A DNA stretch of 64,000 nt from an uncultured Alloprevotella sp. Its GTDB lineage: Bacteria > Bacteroidota > Bacteroidia > Bacteroidales > Bacteroidaceae. The notes below the pieces were generated by a model. The model was not told where the DNA came from, searched no databases, and worked only from the letters and a program-made list of their open reading frames with translations. Shown piece after piece: positions 8,663 through 17,268 of this stretch. The stretch lies in NCBI GenBank assembly GCA_944322095.1, contig CALUNU010000010.1, positions 1 to 64,000 on the forward strand, given 5' to 3'. Position 1 is the stretch's first letter, and each line of letters starts with the position of its first letter. Made by a program: the position numbers and the translations under genes.

Positions 8663-9769
8663 TCAGTCGCGGCCGAAGGCGCGCCAGAAGTCGAGATAGG
8701 CGCGCGCCACGAGACGGTAATCGTGGTGGCGCTCCACATAGAGCCGGCTCTCACGCGAGAGACGCGGCACCTGGTCGCGGTGCTCCACGAGCCAGGCAAG
8801 CTGCCGGCAGACGTCGTCCTCCGTGGGCCGTACGTTGACGATGGGGCGCAGCGTTTGCTCGCCCAGCAGTTCGTAGTTTTCGGGCTCGCCGCCGCCCACG
8901 ACCACCAGCCCGTGGGCCATGGCTTCGAGGGCGTTCATCGCAGGCGTATAGGAATAGAGCTGGTCGAGCAGGACGTCGCTGCCGTCAAGCAGACGGACGT
9001 ATTCGTCGAAAGGCACGCTCTCCACGCAGACCATCTCGCAGGCGTCGGGATAGCGCTCCACCGTTTTCTGCAAGGCCCGCAGCATGACGTCCGTCCCCTT
9101 ATACACGCTGCGCGAGCGCTGGATGCCGATGAAAAAGCGGAGCTTCGGTCCATGGCCGCGCTCGATAAAACGTGCCCGGTCCGTGCGGATGGGGAAAGGG
9201 ATGAAACGGAGCTTTGCGGCGAAGTCGGGGCGATAGGCGGCGTAATATTCGTACAGCCCCGCGGCTATGCCGTCGCAGGCACGGGCCACACGCCGGTTGA
9301 GCCGCCCCTTGGGGCCACGAAGCCAGTCGCGCTCCCAGATGGCGTTGTCCTCGTTGCGGCGGAGCGCCGGCCCGAGGTTGAAATCGCTGTACCGGAACGT
9401 GCGACAATCCATCCCGGCACGCACCCAATAGTGGTCCATGCCGTAGGCTCCGAGGAAAACGGAACGGTTGCGCCGCCGGAGAAAATGGAAAAAGGGGTAA
9501 ATGCGCTCGGCCTTGAGCGAAAGGAAAACGGGATTGATGAGCTGCACGACATCAAACCCCTGAAAACGGGGAAAAGCGCGCAAAAGGCGCCAGACATAGG
9601 CCAGAGCCGCGGAGGCCGAGGGAGAACGGCGGCTCAGGTCGACATCGCGGCGATAGCCCTTCCAGCTGTCGCCGTCGGAAGCCACCACCACGTCGTGGCC
9701 CAGGGAGCGCAGGCCTTCGGCCAGCGTCCAGTGAACGTTGCTATACTCGCCCAGCAGAAGTACTCTCAT
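8663..9769 (-). CDS. Glycosyltransferase, GT-B fold (family 4-like)
   Basis: Predicted retaining glycosyltransferase, 368 residues. The N-terminal Rossmann half starts with LLLGEYSNVHW and contains a Gly-rich loop (EGLRSLGHDVVVASDG). The C-terminal half has the E(x7)E-like donor-binding region near ALEAMAHGLVVVGGGEPENYE (about 285-305). The ATG overlaps the stop of the upstream C_GCAxxG_C_C gene as ATGA. No other polysaccharide genes adjoin it, so its acceptor is unknown; it lies far from the polysaccharide locus at the right end. Confidence 0.85.
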   Translation of the reverse strand: MRVLLLGEYSNVHWTLAEGLRSLGHDVVVASDGDSWKGYRRDVDLSRRSPSASAALAYVWRLLRAFPRFQGFDVVQLINPVFLSLKAERIYPFFHFLRRRNRSVFLGAYGMDHYWVRAGMDCRTFRYSDFNLGPALRRNEDNAIWERDWLRGPKGRLNRRVARACDGIAAGLYEYYAAYRPDFAAKLRFIPFPIRTDRARFIERGHGPKLRFFIGIQRSRSVYKGTDVMLRALQKTVERYPDACEMVCVESVPFDEYVRLLDGSDVLLDQLYSYTPAMNALEAMAHGLVVVGGGEPENYELLGEQTLRPIVNVRPTEDDVCRQLAWLVEHRDQVPRLSRESRLYVERHHDYRLVARAYLDFWRAFGRD

Positions 9770-10251
9770 GCGTTTTGCGCGGCTTCGCCACCGGCCTGTT
9801 TTTCTTCCAGATATTCAGCAAAAAGACGCGCGGCCGTTTCGACGAGCTTCGGGCAGGGCCGCTTTTTATAATAGGTCTCGGTGCGGGCCTCGGGAACGGG
9901 GTCGGTGTGCTCGCGCCCGGTCAGCCCGAGCAGCTCCGAGCAGGTGATGGAGCCGTTGATGGCACGCAGCCGCTCGGCGTAGCGCTGCACGAGGCGGTAG
10001 TTGGCGGCTTTCGTGGCACGGTCGGCTCCCTCGACGGCCGAGAGGTCGAGCCCCAGGAGCTGGAAAAGCCCGCAAGCCGTGCCGCACGTGAGGCGCATGC
10101 GCCCGATACCGGCGCCAAACGAAGCCGACATGCGGAGCGCCTGCTCGAACGTGAAGCCGTACAGGTCGGCAAAAGCGGCTACAACCGACTGGGAACAATT
10201 GTACCCGCTCTTAAACAGGGCCACGGCCCTTTCTATTCTGTCTTCATACAT
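9766..10251 (-). CDS. C_GCAxxG_C_C family redox-type protein
   Basis: Small soluble protein of 161 residues with the cysteine pattern that names the family: NCSQSVV near residue 19, GAGIGRMRLTCGTACG near 45-60 and a distal CSELLG near 105. Members are thought to bind metal or carry redox-active cysteines, but no reaction is established. It is the first gene of a two-gene unit with the glycosyltransferase, with which it overlaps by 4 bases. A divergent lipoprotein gene begins 70 bases away. Confidence 0.82.
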   Translation of the reverse strand: MYEDRIERAVALFKSGYNCSQSVVAAFADLYGFTFEQALRMSASFGAGIGRMRLTCGTACGLFQLLGLDLSAVEGADRATKAANYRLVQRYAERLRAINGSITCSELLGLTGREHTDPVPEARTETYYKKRPCPKLVETAARLFAEYLEEKQAGGEAAQNA

Positions 10252-10319
10252 TTTTACCGGCGTTTTGGGGGATGAGAAAATTTGTTCGTAACTTCGTGGA
10301 CGTTATGCTTCGGACGAAA

Positions 10320-10724
10320 ATGAAATCGCTACTCCTGGCCGCCGCTGCGACGGCCCTGCTCTGCGGCTGCCGCGAGAGCTATGACGAACGGCTCGAAAGA
10401 ATCGTGGCCGAACAGAGCCGCAAAATGTGCCCCATACAGGTGGAACCCCACAACACGCTGGACAGCATGACGTACAGCCCGGCCTCGCGCACGTATTGCT
10501 ACTGGTACACCTTGTCGGGACCGCTGGACGAACCTGCCGTACGCGAGGAGATGGCGCGGAAGCGGCAGATGCTGCACAACCAGCTGCTGGAAAGCCTGCG
10601 CAACTCCGTGGAACTGAAAGAGGCCAAGGAGCATGAGGTGAATTTCCGCTACGCATATCGCTCTGCATCGACGGGAAAAACCGTTTTGCAACTGGATTTC
10701 CACCCGGCCGACTACCGCCACTAA
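10320..10724 (+). CDS. Small putative lipoprotein
   Basis: About 134 residues from the ATG at 10320. That start gives a clean signal peptide (MKSLLLAAAATALLCGC) with lipobox LCGC; longer in-frame starts at 10272 or 10308 add charged residues before it. A TAACTTCG box near 10291 would place the transcript start after the longer starts, supporting 10320. The mature part is charged, contains CPIQVEPHNTLDSM and YCYWYTLSG, and matches no family I know. It converges on and overlaps the next gene by 4 bases at the 3' ends. Confidence 0.65.
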   Translation: MKSLLLAAAATALLCGCRESYDERLERIVAEQSRKMCPIQVEPHNTLDSMTYSPASRTYCYWYTLSGPLDEPAVREEMARKRQMLHNQLLESLRNSVELKEAKEHEVNFRYAYRSASTGKTVLQLDFHPADYRH

Positions 10725-10981
10725 GCCCCGGCTGCCCGCAGCTGCTCGACGGCGCGGCAGAGCTGGTCGGGGCACGACGTTGACTTCGACCCGCAACGGA
10801 TGCCGTCGAGGCGGCGGAGCACCTCGTCGTAAGCGAGCCCCTCGACAAGGCGGGAGATGCCTTGCAGATTGCCGTGGCATCCGCCCTCGAAACGCACGGA
10901 CTTGAGCACGCCGTTTTCGCCCGTCACTTCGATGTTGCGGCTGCACGTGCCCTGCGTGCGGTAAGTCAGTGTTTTTTCCAT
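10721..10981 (-). CDS. TSCPD domain protein (TIGR03905-like)
   Basis: Protein of 86 residues from the ATG at 10981 (MEKTLTYRTQGTCS). The TSCPD motif that names the domain is seen as TSCPDQL near the C-terminus, with further cysteines in GTCS, GGCHGN and IRCGSK. This domain also occurs at the end of class II ribonucleotide reductases, and stand-alone copies are of unknown role, probably metal-binding. It follows the YebC gene by about 90 bases on the same strand. Confidence 0.82.
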   Translation of the reverse strand: MEKTLTYRTQGTCSRNIEVTGENGVLKSVRFEGGCHGNLQGISRLVEGLAYDEVLRRLDGIRCGSKSTSCPDQLCRAVEQLRAAGA

Positions 10982-11071
10982 TTCTTCCTTTCTTTTCGTT
11001 TTTGCAGAAAAAACGGGCGGCAAAGCCGGCTGTAAACGCTCCGGCCATGCCGCCCGCTGTGATTTGCCGGT

Positions 11072-11806
11072 TTATTCGCCCTCGGCAGGCTTCATGTTGG
11101 TGTAAACGGTCTGGACGTCGTCAAACTCTTCGAGCCGCTCCACCATCTTGTCGATGCTCTCGCGCTCTTCGGGCGTCACGTCCTTCAGGTCGTTGGGTAT
11201 GTAGGTAAACTCGGCTCCCACCACCTCGAAACCGTTTTCCTCCAAATGCTTCTGTATCTGGCTGAAACACTTGGGGTCGCCGTAGATCGTGATGGAACCT
11301 TCCTCCTCGTCTTCGTCATATTCGTCCTCAACGCCATAGTCGATGAGGTCAAGGATCATTTCGTCCATGTCGATGCCTTCTTTCTTCTTGAAAGAGAAAA
11401 CGCATTTGTGGTCGAACAGATAAGCCAGCGAGCCCATCGTGCCGAGATTGCCGTTGAACTTGTTGAACACGGAGCGGACGTCGCCTACGGTACGCGTAGG
11501 ATTGTCTGTCAACGTATCAACGAAGATGGCCACGCCGTGAGGGCCGTATCCCTCGTACGTCATCGACTTGTAATCGCTCTGGTCCTTACCCATAGCGTTC
11601 TTGATGGCGCGCTCGATGTTGTCCTTCGGCATGTTTTCGCGCTTGGCGTTGGCAATGATGGCACGCAGCGTAGGATTGTTTTCGGGCTCGGGACCGCCGG
11701 CCTTGACGGCAATGGCAATCTGCTTGCCGATCTTCGTAAACGTACGGGCCATATGCCCCCATCTTTTCAGTTTGGTAGCTTTTCTATATTCGAATGCTCT
11801 TCCCAT
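11072..11806 (-). CDS. YebC/PmpR-family protein
   Basis: Full-length YebC-like protein, 244 residues. The N-terminal domain has the family core (FTKIGKQIAIAVKAGG and NPTLRAIIANAKRENMPKDNIERAI), the middle holds GPHGVAIFVDTLTDN and the C-terminal domain ends acidic. Members have been described as transcription regulators and, more recently, as translation factors that relieve ribosome stalling at proline runs; sequence cannot distinguish these. It lies 54 bases downstream of pheT on the same strand, so co-transcription is likely. Confidence 0.92.
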   Translation of the reverse strand: MGRAFEYRKATKLKRWGHMARTFTKIGKQIAIAVKAGGPEPENNPTLRAIIANAKRENMPKDNIERAIKNAMGKDQSDYKSMTYEGYGPHGVAIFVDTLTDNPTRTVGDVRSVFNKFNGNLGTMGSLAYLFDHKCVFSFKKKEGIDMDEMILDLIDYGVEDEYDEDEEEGSITIYGDPKCFSQIQKHLEENGFEVVGAEFTYIPNDLKDVTPEERESIDKMVERLEEFDDVQTVYTNMKPAEGE

Positions 11807-11860
11807 TGGAATGATATTTTTATTGGATTTCTTCTTTTACTGTTGCTGTGAGCGTAGGCG

Positions 11861-14323
11861 TTATCTCAGTTTGGCGCCAAGCTGCTTCTCCAAGTTGGCA
11901 ATGATTTTATTCATCACGGCATCGGTCTGCTTGTCGCTCATCGTCTTGCTTTCATCCTGCAAGATGAAATTGACGGCATAGCTCTTCTTGCCGGCTTCGA
12001 GATGCTCGCCCTCGTAAACGTCGAAAAGGCGCACGCTCTTCAACAGCTTTTTCTCAGAAGCGAAAGCAACGCGCTCCACTTCGGCAAACTCGACGTTCTT
12101 GTCGAGCAGCAGGGCCAAGTCGCGGCTGACGGCAGGGTATTTGCTGATTTCCTTGAAGCTGACAGCGTTTTTCTGCGTTTTCTTCATCAGCAAAGTCCAG
12201 TTGAGCTCGGCGAAGAACACTTCCTGCTCAACGCCGCAGGCAACGGCCAGACTCTTGCGCACAAGGCCAAGCTCGAGAAGCAGTTTCCCGTTATGGTCGG
12301 CCACCGACAGCGACTTGCTGAACAGGTCGTTGCTGCCCGCTCCTACCACCAGGCCGCCCATCGACACACCCAGACGGGTGAGAATGTTGGCCACGTAAGC
12401 CTTCAGCTCGTAGATGCTGGACGCCTCGTCGGGATGGGCCCAAGAGCCTTCGACGCGGTTGCCCGTGAGCCACAGGCCGAGATGCATCTCTTCGTCGTAG
12501 GCAGCGAGTATCTTTTCGGGATTTTTCTTCTCCTTATTATAATAATAGCAATTGCCAAACTCGAAAAAGCTCAGATTGCTGTTTTTACGATTGACGTTGT
12601 GCTCAATGCTCTCCAAACCGCCGAAAAGCAGCGTTTGGCGAAGCACGTTAAGGTCGGAACTCAACGGATTGAGCAAGCGGACGAGATTTTCTGAGGGGTA
12701 GGTCTTCAAATCATCGTAGTAGGCAGCCTTCGTCAGCGAGTTGTTCATGATTTCGCGGAAGCCACAGCCCACGAGTTGCTCGGAAACGAGGTTTTCCAGC
12801 TTGTTGCTGCGGTCTTCCTCGCCTTTAACCGTCAGGCTCGACTTGACGGCCGTGGGTATCTCCACGTTGTTATAACCGTAGATGCGCAGAATATCCTCCA
12901 CCACGTCGCAGGGGCGTTGCACGTCAACACGGTAACCGGGCACTTCCAGGCTCAAGCCGCTTTCCGTCTCACCGGTAATTTTCATTTCCAACGAAGTAAC
13001 GATTTCTTTGATAACGTCTACGGGAATGGTCTTACCGATTAAGTCGTGTACGTACCGATATTCCAAATCTACATGGAAAGCTTTTTGCATCGGAACGGCC
13101 ACATCTTTGATTTCCATCGAAATCTTACCGCCTGCAAGCTCCTTAACCAGCAACGCGGCCTCTTTCAAAGCGTAAATCTGTCCGTCGGGATCGATGCCGC
13201 GCTCGAAGCGGAAGCTGGCGTCCGTATTCAGCCCGTGACGGCGGGCACTCTTACGTATCCACGTGGGATTGAAATAGGCGCTCTCCAAAAGCACATTTTT
13301 CGTCGTTTCGTACGTACCGGACCCCTTTCCGCCGAAAACGCCTGCGATACACATCGGCTCGCACGCATTGCAGATGGCCAGGTCGCGGTCGGACAGCTTG
13401 TGCTCCTGCCCGTCGAGCGTCACAAACGGGGTGCCCTCGGGCATTGTCTTTACAACGACCTTACGCCCTTCAATCATGTCGGCATCGAAACAATGCAAGG
13501 GCTGCCCGTATGCAAACATGATGTAATTGGTAATGTCTACTATATTATTAATAGGACGAAGCCCTATGGCACGCAAACGTTGCTGCAACCATTCGGGGCT
13601 CTCCTTCACCTCGCAATCGGTCAGCGTCACCGCGCAATAGCGGGGGCATGCCTCGGCGTTCTCCACCACAACATCAATGTCCATGTCATGATTATCTACG
13701 GCAAAAGCCGACACATCCGCACGGTGCAACGATGTCTTATACCCATTACGCACCAGCCATGCATACAAATCGCGGGCAACGCCATAATGCGAGCAGGCAT
13801 CGGCACGGTTGGGCGTAATGTCCACCTCAATCAGCCAATCGCTCTTGATACCATAGTAATCGGCGGCGCTCATCCCCACGGGGGTGTCGTCAGGCAGAAC
13901 GATAATCCCGTCATGGCTCGTACCAACGCCAATTTCGTCTTCGGCACATATCATCCCAAAGCTTTCAACGCCGCGCAGTTTCGACTTTTTGATGGTTATG
14001 CAGTCGTCTCCGTCATAAAGCTTCGTACCAAGCGTGGCCACGATTACTTTTTGCCCCGCTGCCACGTTGGGAGCGCCGCATACGATTTGCTGAGGTTCTC
14101 CCGAACCGAGATCAACCGTACATACATGCATATGATCGGAATTGGGATGCGGGTCGCAAGTGATTACACGGCCTACGACCAGCCCTTGCAACCCTCCTTT
14201 CACGCTTTGTATCTCTTCAACGCTTCCTACTTCCAAACCAACGGAAGTTAACGCGGCACCTAATTCGTCTGCGCTCAAATCAAAATCGACGTATTGTTTC
14301 AGCCAATTATAAGATATATTCAT
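11861..14323 (-). CDS. pheT: Phenylalanine--tRNA ligase beta subunit
   Basis: Beta subunit of the heterotetrameric enzyme that charges tRNA-Phe, 820 residues, normal length. In order: an OB-fold tRNA-binding domain (about 40-150, with HPNSDHMHVCTVD), the B3/B4 editing domain, the B5 domain (RVDVQRPCDVVEDILRIYGY near 480), the catalytic-like core, and the C-terminal ferredoxin-fold anticodon-binding domain (FKEISKYPAVSRDLAL near 735). pheS is not in the window, so the two subunits are encoded apart. A consensus promoter lies just upstream. Confidence 0.97.
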   Translation of the reverse strand: MNISYNWLKQYVDFDLSADELGAALTSVGLEVGSVEEIQSVKGGLQGLVVGRVITCDPHPNSDHMHVCTVDLGSGEPQQIVCGAPNVAAGQKVIVATLGTKLYDGDDCITIKKSKLRGVESFGMICAEDEIGVGTSHDGIIVLPDDTPVGMSAADYYGIKSDWLIEVDITPNRADACSHYGVARDLYAWLVRNGYKTSLHRADVSAFAVDNHDMDIDVVVENAEACPRYCAVTLTDCEVKESPEWLQQRLRAIGLRPINNIVDITNYIMFAYGQPLHCFDADMIEGRKVVVKTMPEGTPFVTLDGQEHKLSDRDLAICNACEPMCIAGVFGGKGSGTYETTKNVLLESAYFNPTWIRKSARRHGLNTDASFRFERGIDPDGQIYALKEAALLVKELAGGKISMEIKDVAVPMQKAFHVDLEYRYVHDLIGKTIPVDVIKEIVTSLEMKITGETESGLSLEVPGYRVDVQRPCDVVEDILRIYGYNNVEIPTAVKSSLTVKGEEDRSNKLENLVSEQLVGCGFREIMNNSLTKAAYYDDLKTYPSENLVRLLNPLSSDLNVLRQTLLFGGLESIEHNVNRKNSNLSFFEFGNCYYYNKEKKNPEKILAAYDEEMHLGLWLTGNRVEGSWAHPDEASSIYELKAYVANILTRLGVSMGGLVVGAGSNDLFSKSLSVADHNGKLLLELGLVRKSLAVACGVEQEVFFAELNWTLLMKKTQKNAVSFKEISKYPAVSRDLALLLDKNVEFAEVERVAFASEKKLLKSVRLFDVYEGEHLEAGKKSYAVNFILQDESKTMSDKQTDAVMNKIIANLEKQLGAKLR

Positions 14324-14357
14324 CTTGCACTGATATTATGGTCTAATATGCTGAGTG

Positions 14358-14388
14358 CAAAAGTACTGTTTTTTTTGTGAACGACAAA
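14358..14388 (-). promoter_or_regulatory. Promoter of pheT
   Basis: Minus-strand TTTG (14388-14385), 19 bases, TACTTTTG (14365-14358), ending 35 bases before the pheT start codon. No leader peptide or T-box is visible in so short a leader. Confidence 0.75.
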
Positions 14389-14408
14389 GAACGGGCGGAG
14401 AGGGGCAG

Positions 14409-14450
14409 AAAAAGGGCGGCACCATCTTTTTAACGCCGGATGGTGCCGCC
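14409..14450 (-). terminator. Terminator after the PepSY-like gene
   Basis: A perfect 12-bp stem (GGCGGCACCATC at 14415-14426 with 14439-14450) is followed on the minus strand by CCTTTTTC. It lies about 50 bases after the PepSY-like stop. Confidence 0.8.
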
Positions 14451-14500
14451 TGAAACGGTGGAGGAGTGTTCCTTTTAAAGGATGGTGGGACGTTGCTCCT

Positions 14501-14950
14501 TTAATCGTCGATGTCGATGACCTGGTAGGAGGAATTGAACGTCACTTCCAGCCGGTTATTGAGCTTTACCTCGTACTCGTTGCGGTCGAGCTCGATTTTG
14601 AGTATTTTCGTTCCAGGATAGCTGCTGCTCACGTACTTTCTGATGGCGGCCGGTACGAGGGCGGAGGGGACTGCCGTGCGCTCGCAGCTGATTTCCTGCC
14701 AGTTGCCGTTTTTATCAAACTCGATTTTGTCGCCATTGGTAAAGATCACATCGTATTTTTTGTCGAAAATCTCGCTTTCCATTTTGGCAAGGGCCACTTT
14801 GTGCTTCGGAAAGTTCTTTTTCAGGATTTGCTGCGCCTTGGCCGGAAGCTGGCTAACGTTTACGGGCTTGTCGCGGTCGGCAAATGCGGTGGCAGAAACG
14901 CCGAATACGCATACGAGGGCAATCATCCATTTTGTCAGTTTCTTTTTCAT
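14501..14950 (-). CDS. PepSY-like periplasmic protein
   Basis: Secreted protein of 149 residues with a signal peptide ending at ATAFA (residue 24). Two repeats of the PepSY-like fold are visible: LPAKAQQILKKNFPKHKV... with NGDKIEFDKNGNW, then VPAAIRKYVSSSYPG... with NNRLEVTFNSSYQV. The family is abundant in Bacteroidetes, and no ligand or reaction is established. It has its own promoter-like box and terminator, so it appears to be a single-gene unit. Confidence 0.85.
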   Translation of the reverse strand: MKKKLTKWMIALVCVFGVSATAFADRDKPVNVSQLPAKAQQILKKNFPKHKVALAKMESEIFDKKYDVIFTNGDKIEFDKNGNWQEISCERTAVPSALVPAAIRKYVSSSYPGTKILKIELDRNEYEVKLNNRLEVTFNSSYQVIDIDD

Positions 14951-14999
14951 AAGGCTTTTTTCTTTTTCGGGTGAGTAAATTGTTTTCGTTTCTCTACGG

Positions 15000-15007
15000 C
15001 AAAGGTA
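15000..15007 (-). promoter_or_regulatory. -7 box of the PepSY-like gene
   Basis: Minus-strand TACCTTTG at 15007-15000, 50 bases before the start at 14950. No clear -33 element was found. Confidence 0.45.
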
Positions 15008-15080
15008 GGAACCGAAGCTGAAATTGTTCTGAAATAGGGATGCCCTTGTGCGATTTTTACAAAATTTAATTTTCAGGCAA

Positions 15081-15126
15081 CTAAAAGCCCGTCGCGCCGA
15101 GCCGGAAGGGCTTTGGTGGACGGGCT
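15081..15126 (-). terminator. Hairpin after the 194-residue protein gene
   Basis: AGCCCGTC (15086-15093) pairs with GACGGGCT (15119-15126). On the minus strand the stem is followed by TTTTAGTT, giving a terminator 27 bases after the stop at 15153. Confidence 0.6.
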
Positions 15127-15152
15127 ATTATAATGGTTGTACGCTGACGAGT

Positions 15153-15737
15153 TTATGCGTTGGCTTGCAGGAGTTCGGGCGGCAGCTCCGCACCCATGTA
15201 GTTGAAGGAAAAATTGATTCCCCGCGCGGAAGGAAACTGGCTCCGCAGGTCGACGTCCTGACGGTTTTTCAGATGATGGACTATGCGGTTGTAGCAGTCT
15301 TGCCCACTCATGGCCTTGACGTATGCCGAGAAGCGCGTGTCCTGATACTGGAACTTCATGGTGCCCGGTATCTGAATGACGCGCTTAAAAGTGATTGTCC
15401 CGCGGTACCATCCCGGGTTTTCGATGGCCAGCTGGGTGGCTTTTATTTCCTTTTTGGTGGGAACTTCGTTTTCGGCCGCTGCGGGAGCTCCTGCCCGGCG
15501 GTTGGCCTTAAACTCGGCCATGGTGGCGGCATTCGTTTTGATGAGAATGAAATAGACGCGGGGGCGAACTTTATAGCGTTTGGGATAGGGTATATCGCTT
15601 TCGGCGTAAGCATGCACTTCGTTGACGAGCTCCGGGGTTATGCGGATGTCGGGGATAGTAGAAAGGAAATCGATTGCTTCTTCGACGCTCAAAGCCAGCA
15701 TGTCACGGTCGAAATAACGGACATATAAGTTGCTCAT
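15153..15737 (-). CDS. Conserved protein of unknown function
   Basis: Soluble protein of 194 residues with no signal peptide, membrane segment or motif I recognise. It begins SNLYVRYFDRDMLALSVEEA and carries an Ala/Pro-rich low-complexity linker (RRAGAPAAAENEVPTK, about 80-96) between two mixed alpha/beta halves. Codon use matches its neighbours and it has a start, stop and terminator, so it is very probably a real gene. It stands between the PepSY-like gene and the tRNA cluster. Confidence 0.7.
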   Translation of the reverse strand: MSNLYVRYFDRDMLALSVEEAIDFLSTIPDIRITPELVNEVHAYAESDIPYPKRYKVRPRVYFILIKTNAATMAEFKANRRAGAPAAAENEVPTKKEIKATQLAIENPGWYRGTITFKRVIQIPGTMKFQYQDTRFSAYVKAMSGQDCYNRIVHHLKNRQDVDLRSQFPSARGINFSFNYMGAELPPELLQANA

Positions 15738-15856
15738 ACTTGTTACTCAATAATAAATAATGACTACGGGGAAGCAGCTATCCCCTGAAACAAAAAAAAT
15801 TCTATTCCACCCGTGCAGCATGCGAGCTACATGTGCGTCATAGAAATTTCTATTGA

Positions 15857-15928
15857 GCGGAAAACGAGACTCGAACTCGCGACCCCAACCTTGGCAAGGT
15901 TGTGCTCTACCAACTGAGCTATTTCCGC
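15857..15928 (-). tRNA. tRNA-Gly (GCC), distal copy
   Basis: 72-base cloverleaf with loop TTGCCAA, anticodon GCC, a T-arm with GTTCGAGTC and a 7-bp acceptor stem GCGGAAA/TTTCCGC-type pairing. It has no encoded CCA. It is identical to the copy at 16153-16224 and is last in the cluster. Confidence 0.96.
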
Positions 15929-15935
15929 AGGCAAG

Positions 15936-16019
15936 TGAAGAGGAGGAGACTCGAACTCCCACGACACAATTGTCACTACCCCCTCAAAGTAGCGCGTCTA
16001 CCAATTCCGCCACCTCTCC
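15936..16019 (-). tRNA. tRNA-Leu (GAG)
   Basis: 84 bases with a long variable arm, as in class II tRNAs. The anticodon loop TTGAGGG gives GAG. The acceptor stem GGAGAGG pairs with CCTCTTC (one G-U), with A as discriminator. Confidence 0.95.
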
Positions 16020-16040
16020 GTTTTGCTCGTCTATCTTCTG

Positions 16041-16123
16041 TGCCCAGAACAGGACTCGAACCTGCACGTCATTGCTAACACTAGTACCTGAAACTAGCGC
16101 GTCTACCATTCCGCCACCTGGGC
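16041..16123 (-). tRNA. tRNA-Leu (CAG)
   Basis: 83 bases, class II, anticodon loop TTCAGGT giving CAG. The acceptor stem starts GCCCAGG, with discriminator A at 16041. Confidence 0.95.
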
Positions 16124-16152
16124 CCGATAGATTCTTTTACTCCAATAAGTGA

Positions 16153-16224
16153 GCGGAAAACGAGACTCGAACTCGCGACCCCAACCTTGGCAAGGTTGTG
16201 CTCTACCAACTGAGCTATTTCCGC
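16153..16224 (-). tRNA. tRNA-Gly (GCC), promoter-proximal copy
   Basis: Same 72-base sequence as 15857-15928, anticodon GCC. It is the first gene of the tRNA transcript, about 30 bases after the promoter. Confidence 0.96.
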
Positions 16225-16254
16225 GTTTCATGGCGCTTTCTCTCAAACGCGGTG

Positions 16255-16285
16255 CAAAGATACGGCTTTTTCTGTAACCGACAAA
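16255..16285 (-). promoter_or_regulatory. Promoter of the tRNA cluster
   Basis: Minus-strand TTTG (16285-16282), exactly 19 bases, TATCTTTG (16262-16255). It is the only promoter seen for the four tRNAs, so they are likely one transcript. Confidence 0.8.
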
Positions 16286-16451
16286 TTTTTGAGCTGTTTT
16301 TTTAGAAAATTCCTCTCCCGGCGCTTCCCGTCCGAGGCTTTTCCATCGTTTTTGCCGGCCGGTGCGCGGCTTTTCCCGCCTGCAAAAATGCGTTTGCAGG
16401 GAGCTCCGCAGCCGCAGAAGGCGGCAAATCTTCGCGCGCGTGCGTATATAT

Positions 16452-16482
16452 AAAAAGGCCGCCCCGTGGAAACGGAGCGGCC
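16452..16482 (-). terminator. Terminator of the SPOR lipoprotein gene
   Basis: On the minus strand GGCCGCTCCG pairs with CGGGGCGGCC (16482-16473 with 16466-16457) and is followed by TTTTTATATATA. It lies 37 bases after the stop. Confidence 0.8.
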
Positions 16483-16518
16483 CGTAAGCTTGTTGCCGAA
16501 AGCGGGGATGGCGCTATT

Positions 16519-17052
16519 TTATTTGTGGTAGAGCAACCACGCACCTGCGTAGGTGGAGCTCAACTCGTCGCGCGACTGAGCTGCCGATGCCTTGTCGTCG
16601 AACGAAGAGGCGATGACGCGGAACCAGCCCGTCTGCCCGTTGATGGTTTCGTTCGTCTTGACAACGCGGGCGTCGTAGCCTTTTTCCTTAAGCGTGCTCA
16701 TCAGCCCTTCGGCATTGGCCTGGGTGACAAAGCTCCCGACCACCACGCTGTATGCTTTCAGGCTGTTGCCGCTAACGACGCTCACGCCACCGTCGATGGT
16801 GCGCACGTCGCTGTTGTCGGTGGCATGCGTGGGCGTAGTGGTCACGGGCGTCACGCTGACGGTCTCCTCAGCGGGCGTTACGGCCACGGTGGTCGTTTCG
16901 GCGCCGGCTCCGGCTGCCTGCGAGCTGCCTTGGGCCAGCTCCTGGGCTTTGGCCTTCTCGTATGCCTGACGATAGGCGCTTTCCTGCGATTTGCAGGCGG
17001 TCAGCAAGACGGCGGAGCACAAACTCAGGGCACAGAACAATGTTTTCTTCAT
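16519..17052 (-). CDS. SPOR-domain lipoprotein
   Basis: Protein of 177 residues with a lipoprotein signal peptide: lipobox LTAC at about residues 17-20. A Thr/Val/Ala-rich linker (about 45-85) leads to a C-terminal SPOR domain (YSVVVGSFVTQANAEGLMS, then WFRVIASSFDDKASA). SPOR domains bind denuded peptidoglycan glycan strands at division sites, so a role at the cell envelope or septum is likely. It is transcribed away from the YtxH operon, sharing a 216-base divergent promoter region. Confidence 0.88.
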   Translation of the reverse strand: MKKTLFCALSLCSAVLLTACKSQESAYRQAYEKAKAQELAQGSSQAAGAGAETTTVAVTPAEETVSVTPVTTTPTHATDNSDVRTIDGGVSVVSGNSLKAYSVVVGSFVTQANAEGLMSTLKEKGYDARVVKTNETINGQTGWFRVIASSFDDKASAAQSRDELSSTYAGAWLLYHK

Positions 17053-17106
17053 GGGTTCGCTGAATTATTTGGATGTTACATTTATTTGCTCGTCGGAATG
17101 ACTTCG

Positions 17107-17114
17107 CAAATTTA
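17107..17114 (-). promoter_or_regulatory. -7 box of the SPOR gene
   Basis: Minus-strand TAAATTTG at 17114-17107, 55 bases before the start at 17052. Confidence 0.45.
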
Positions 17115-17229
17115 CAACTCATTTCCGTCTGCCTGCCACTGCCGGCGTTAAACTACTTTAAAGTTGGCCTTTTACAGTCGTTTCTGAAAAATAATCGGAC
17201 TTTTGCGTGTCTATATAAGGAGAAAAGCC

Positions 17230-17237
17230 TAATTTTG
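17230..17237 (+). promoter_or_regulatory. -7 box of the YtxH operon
   Basis: TAATTTTG at 17230-17237, 32 bases before the YtxH start codon. The upstream TTTG at 17202 is farther away than usual (24 bases). Confidence 0.45.
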
Positions 17238-17268
17238 GGGTGTTCAAACCAACAAAACTTCTATTATC

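Noticed and set aside
15738..15856. A further tRNA-like remnant between the 194-residue protein gene and tRNA-Gly
   Set aside because: A short TAGCTCGCATGC-like string was noted but no cloverleaf can be drawn.
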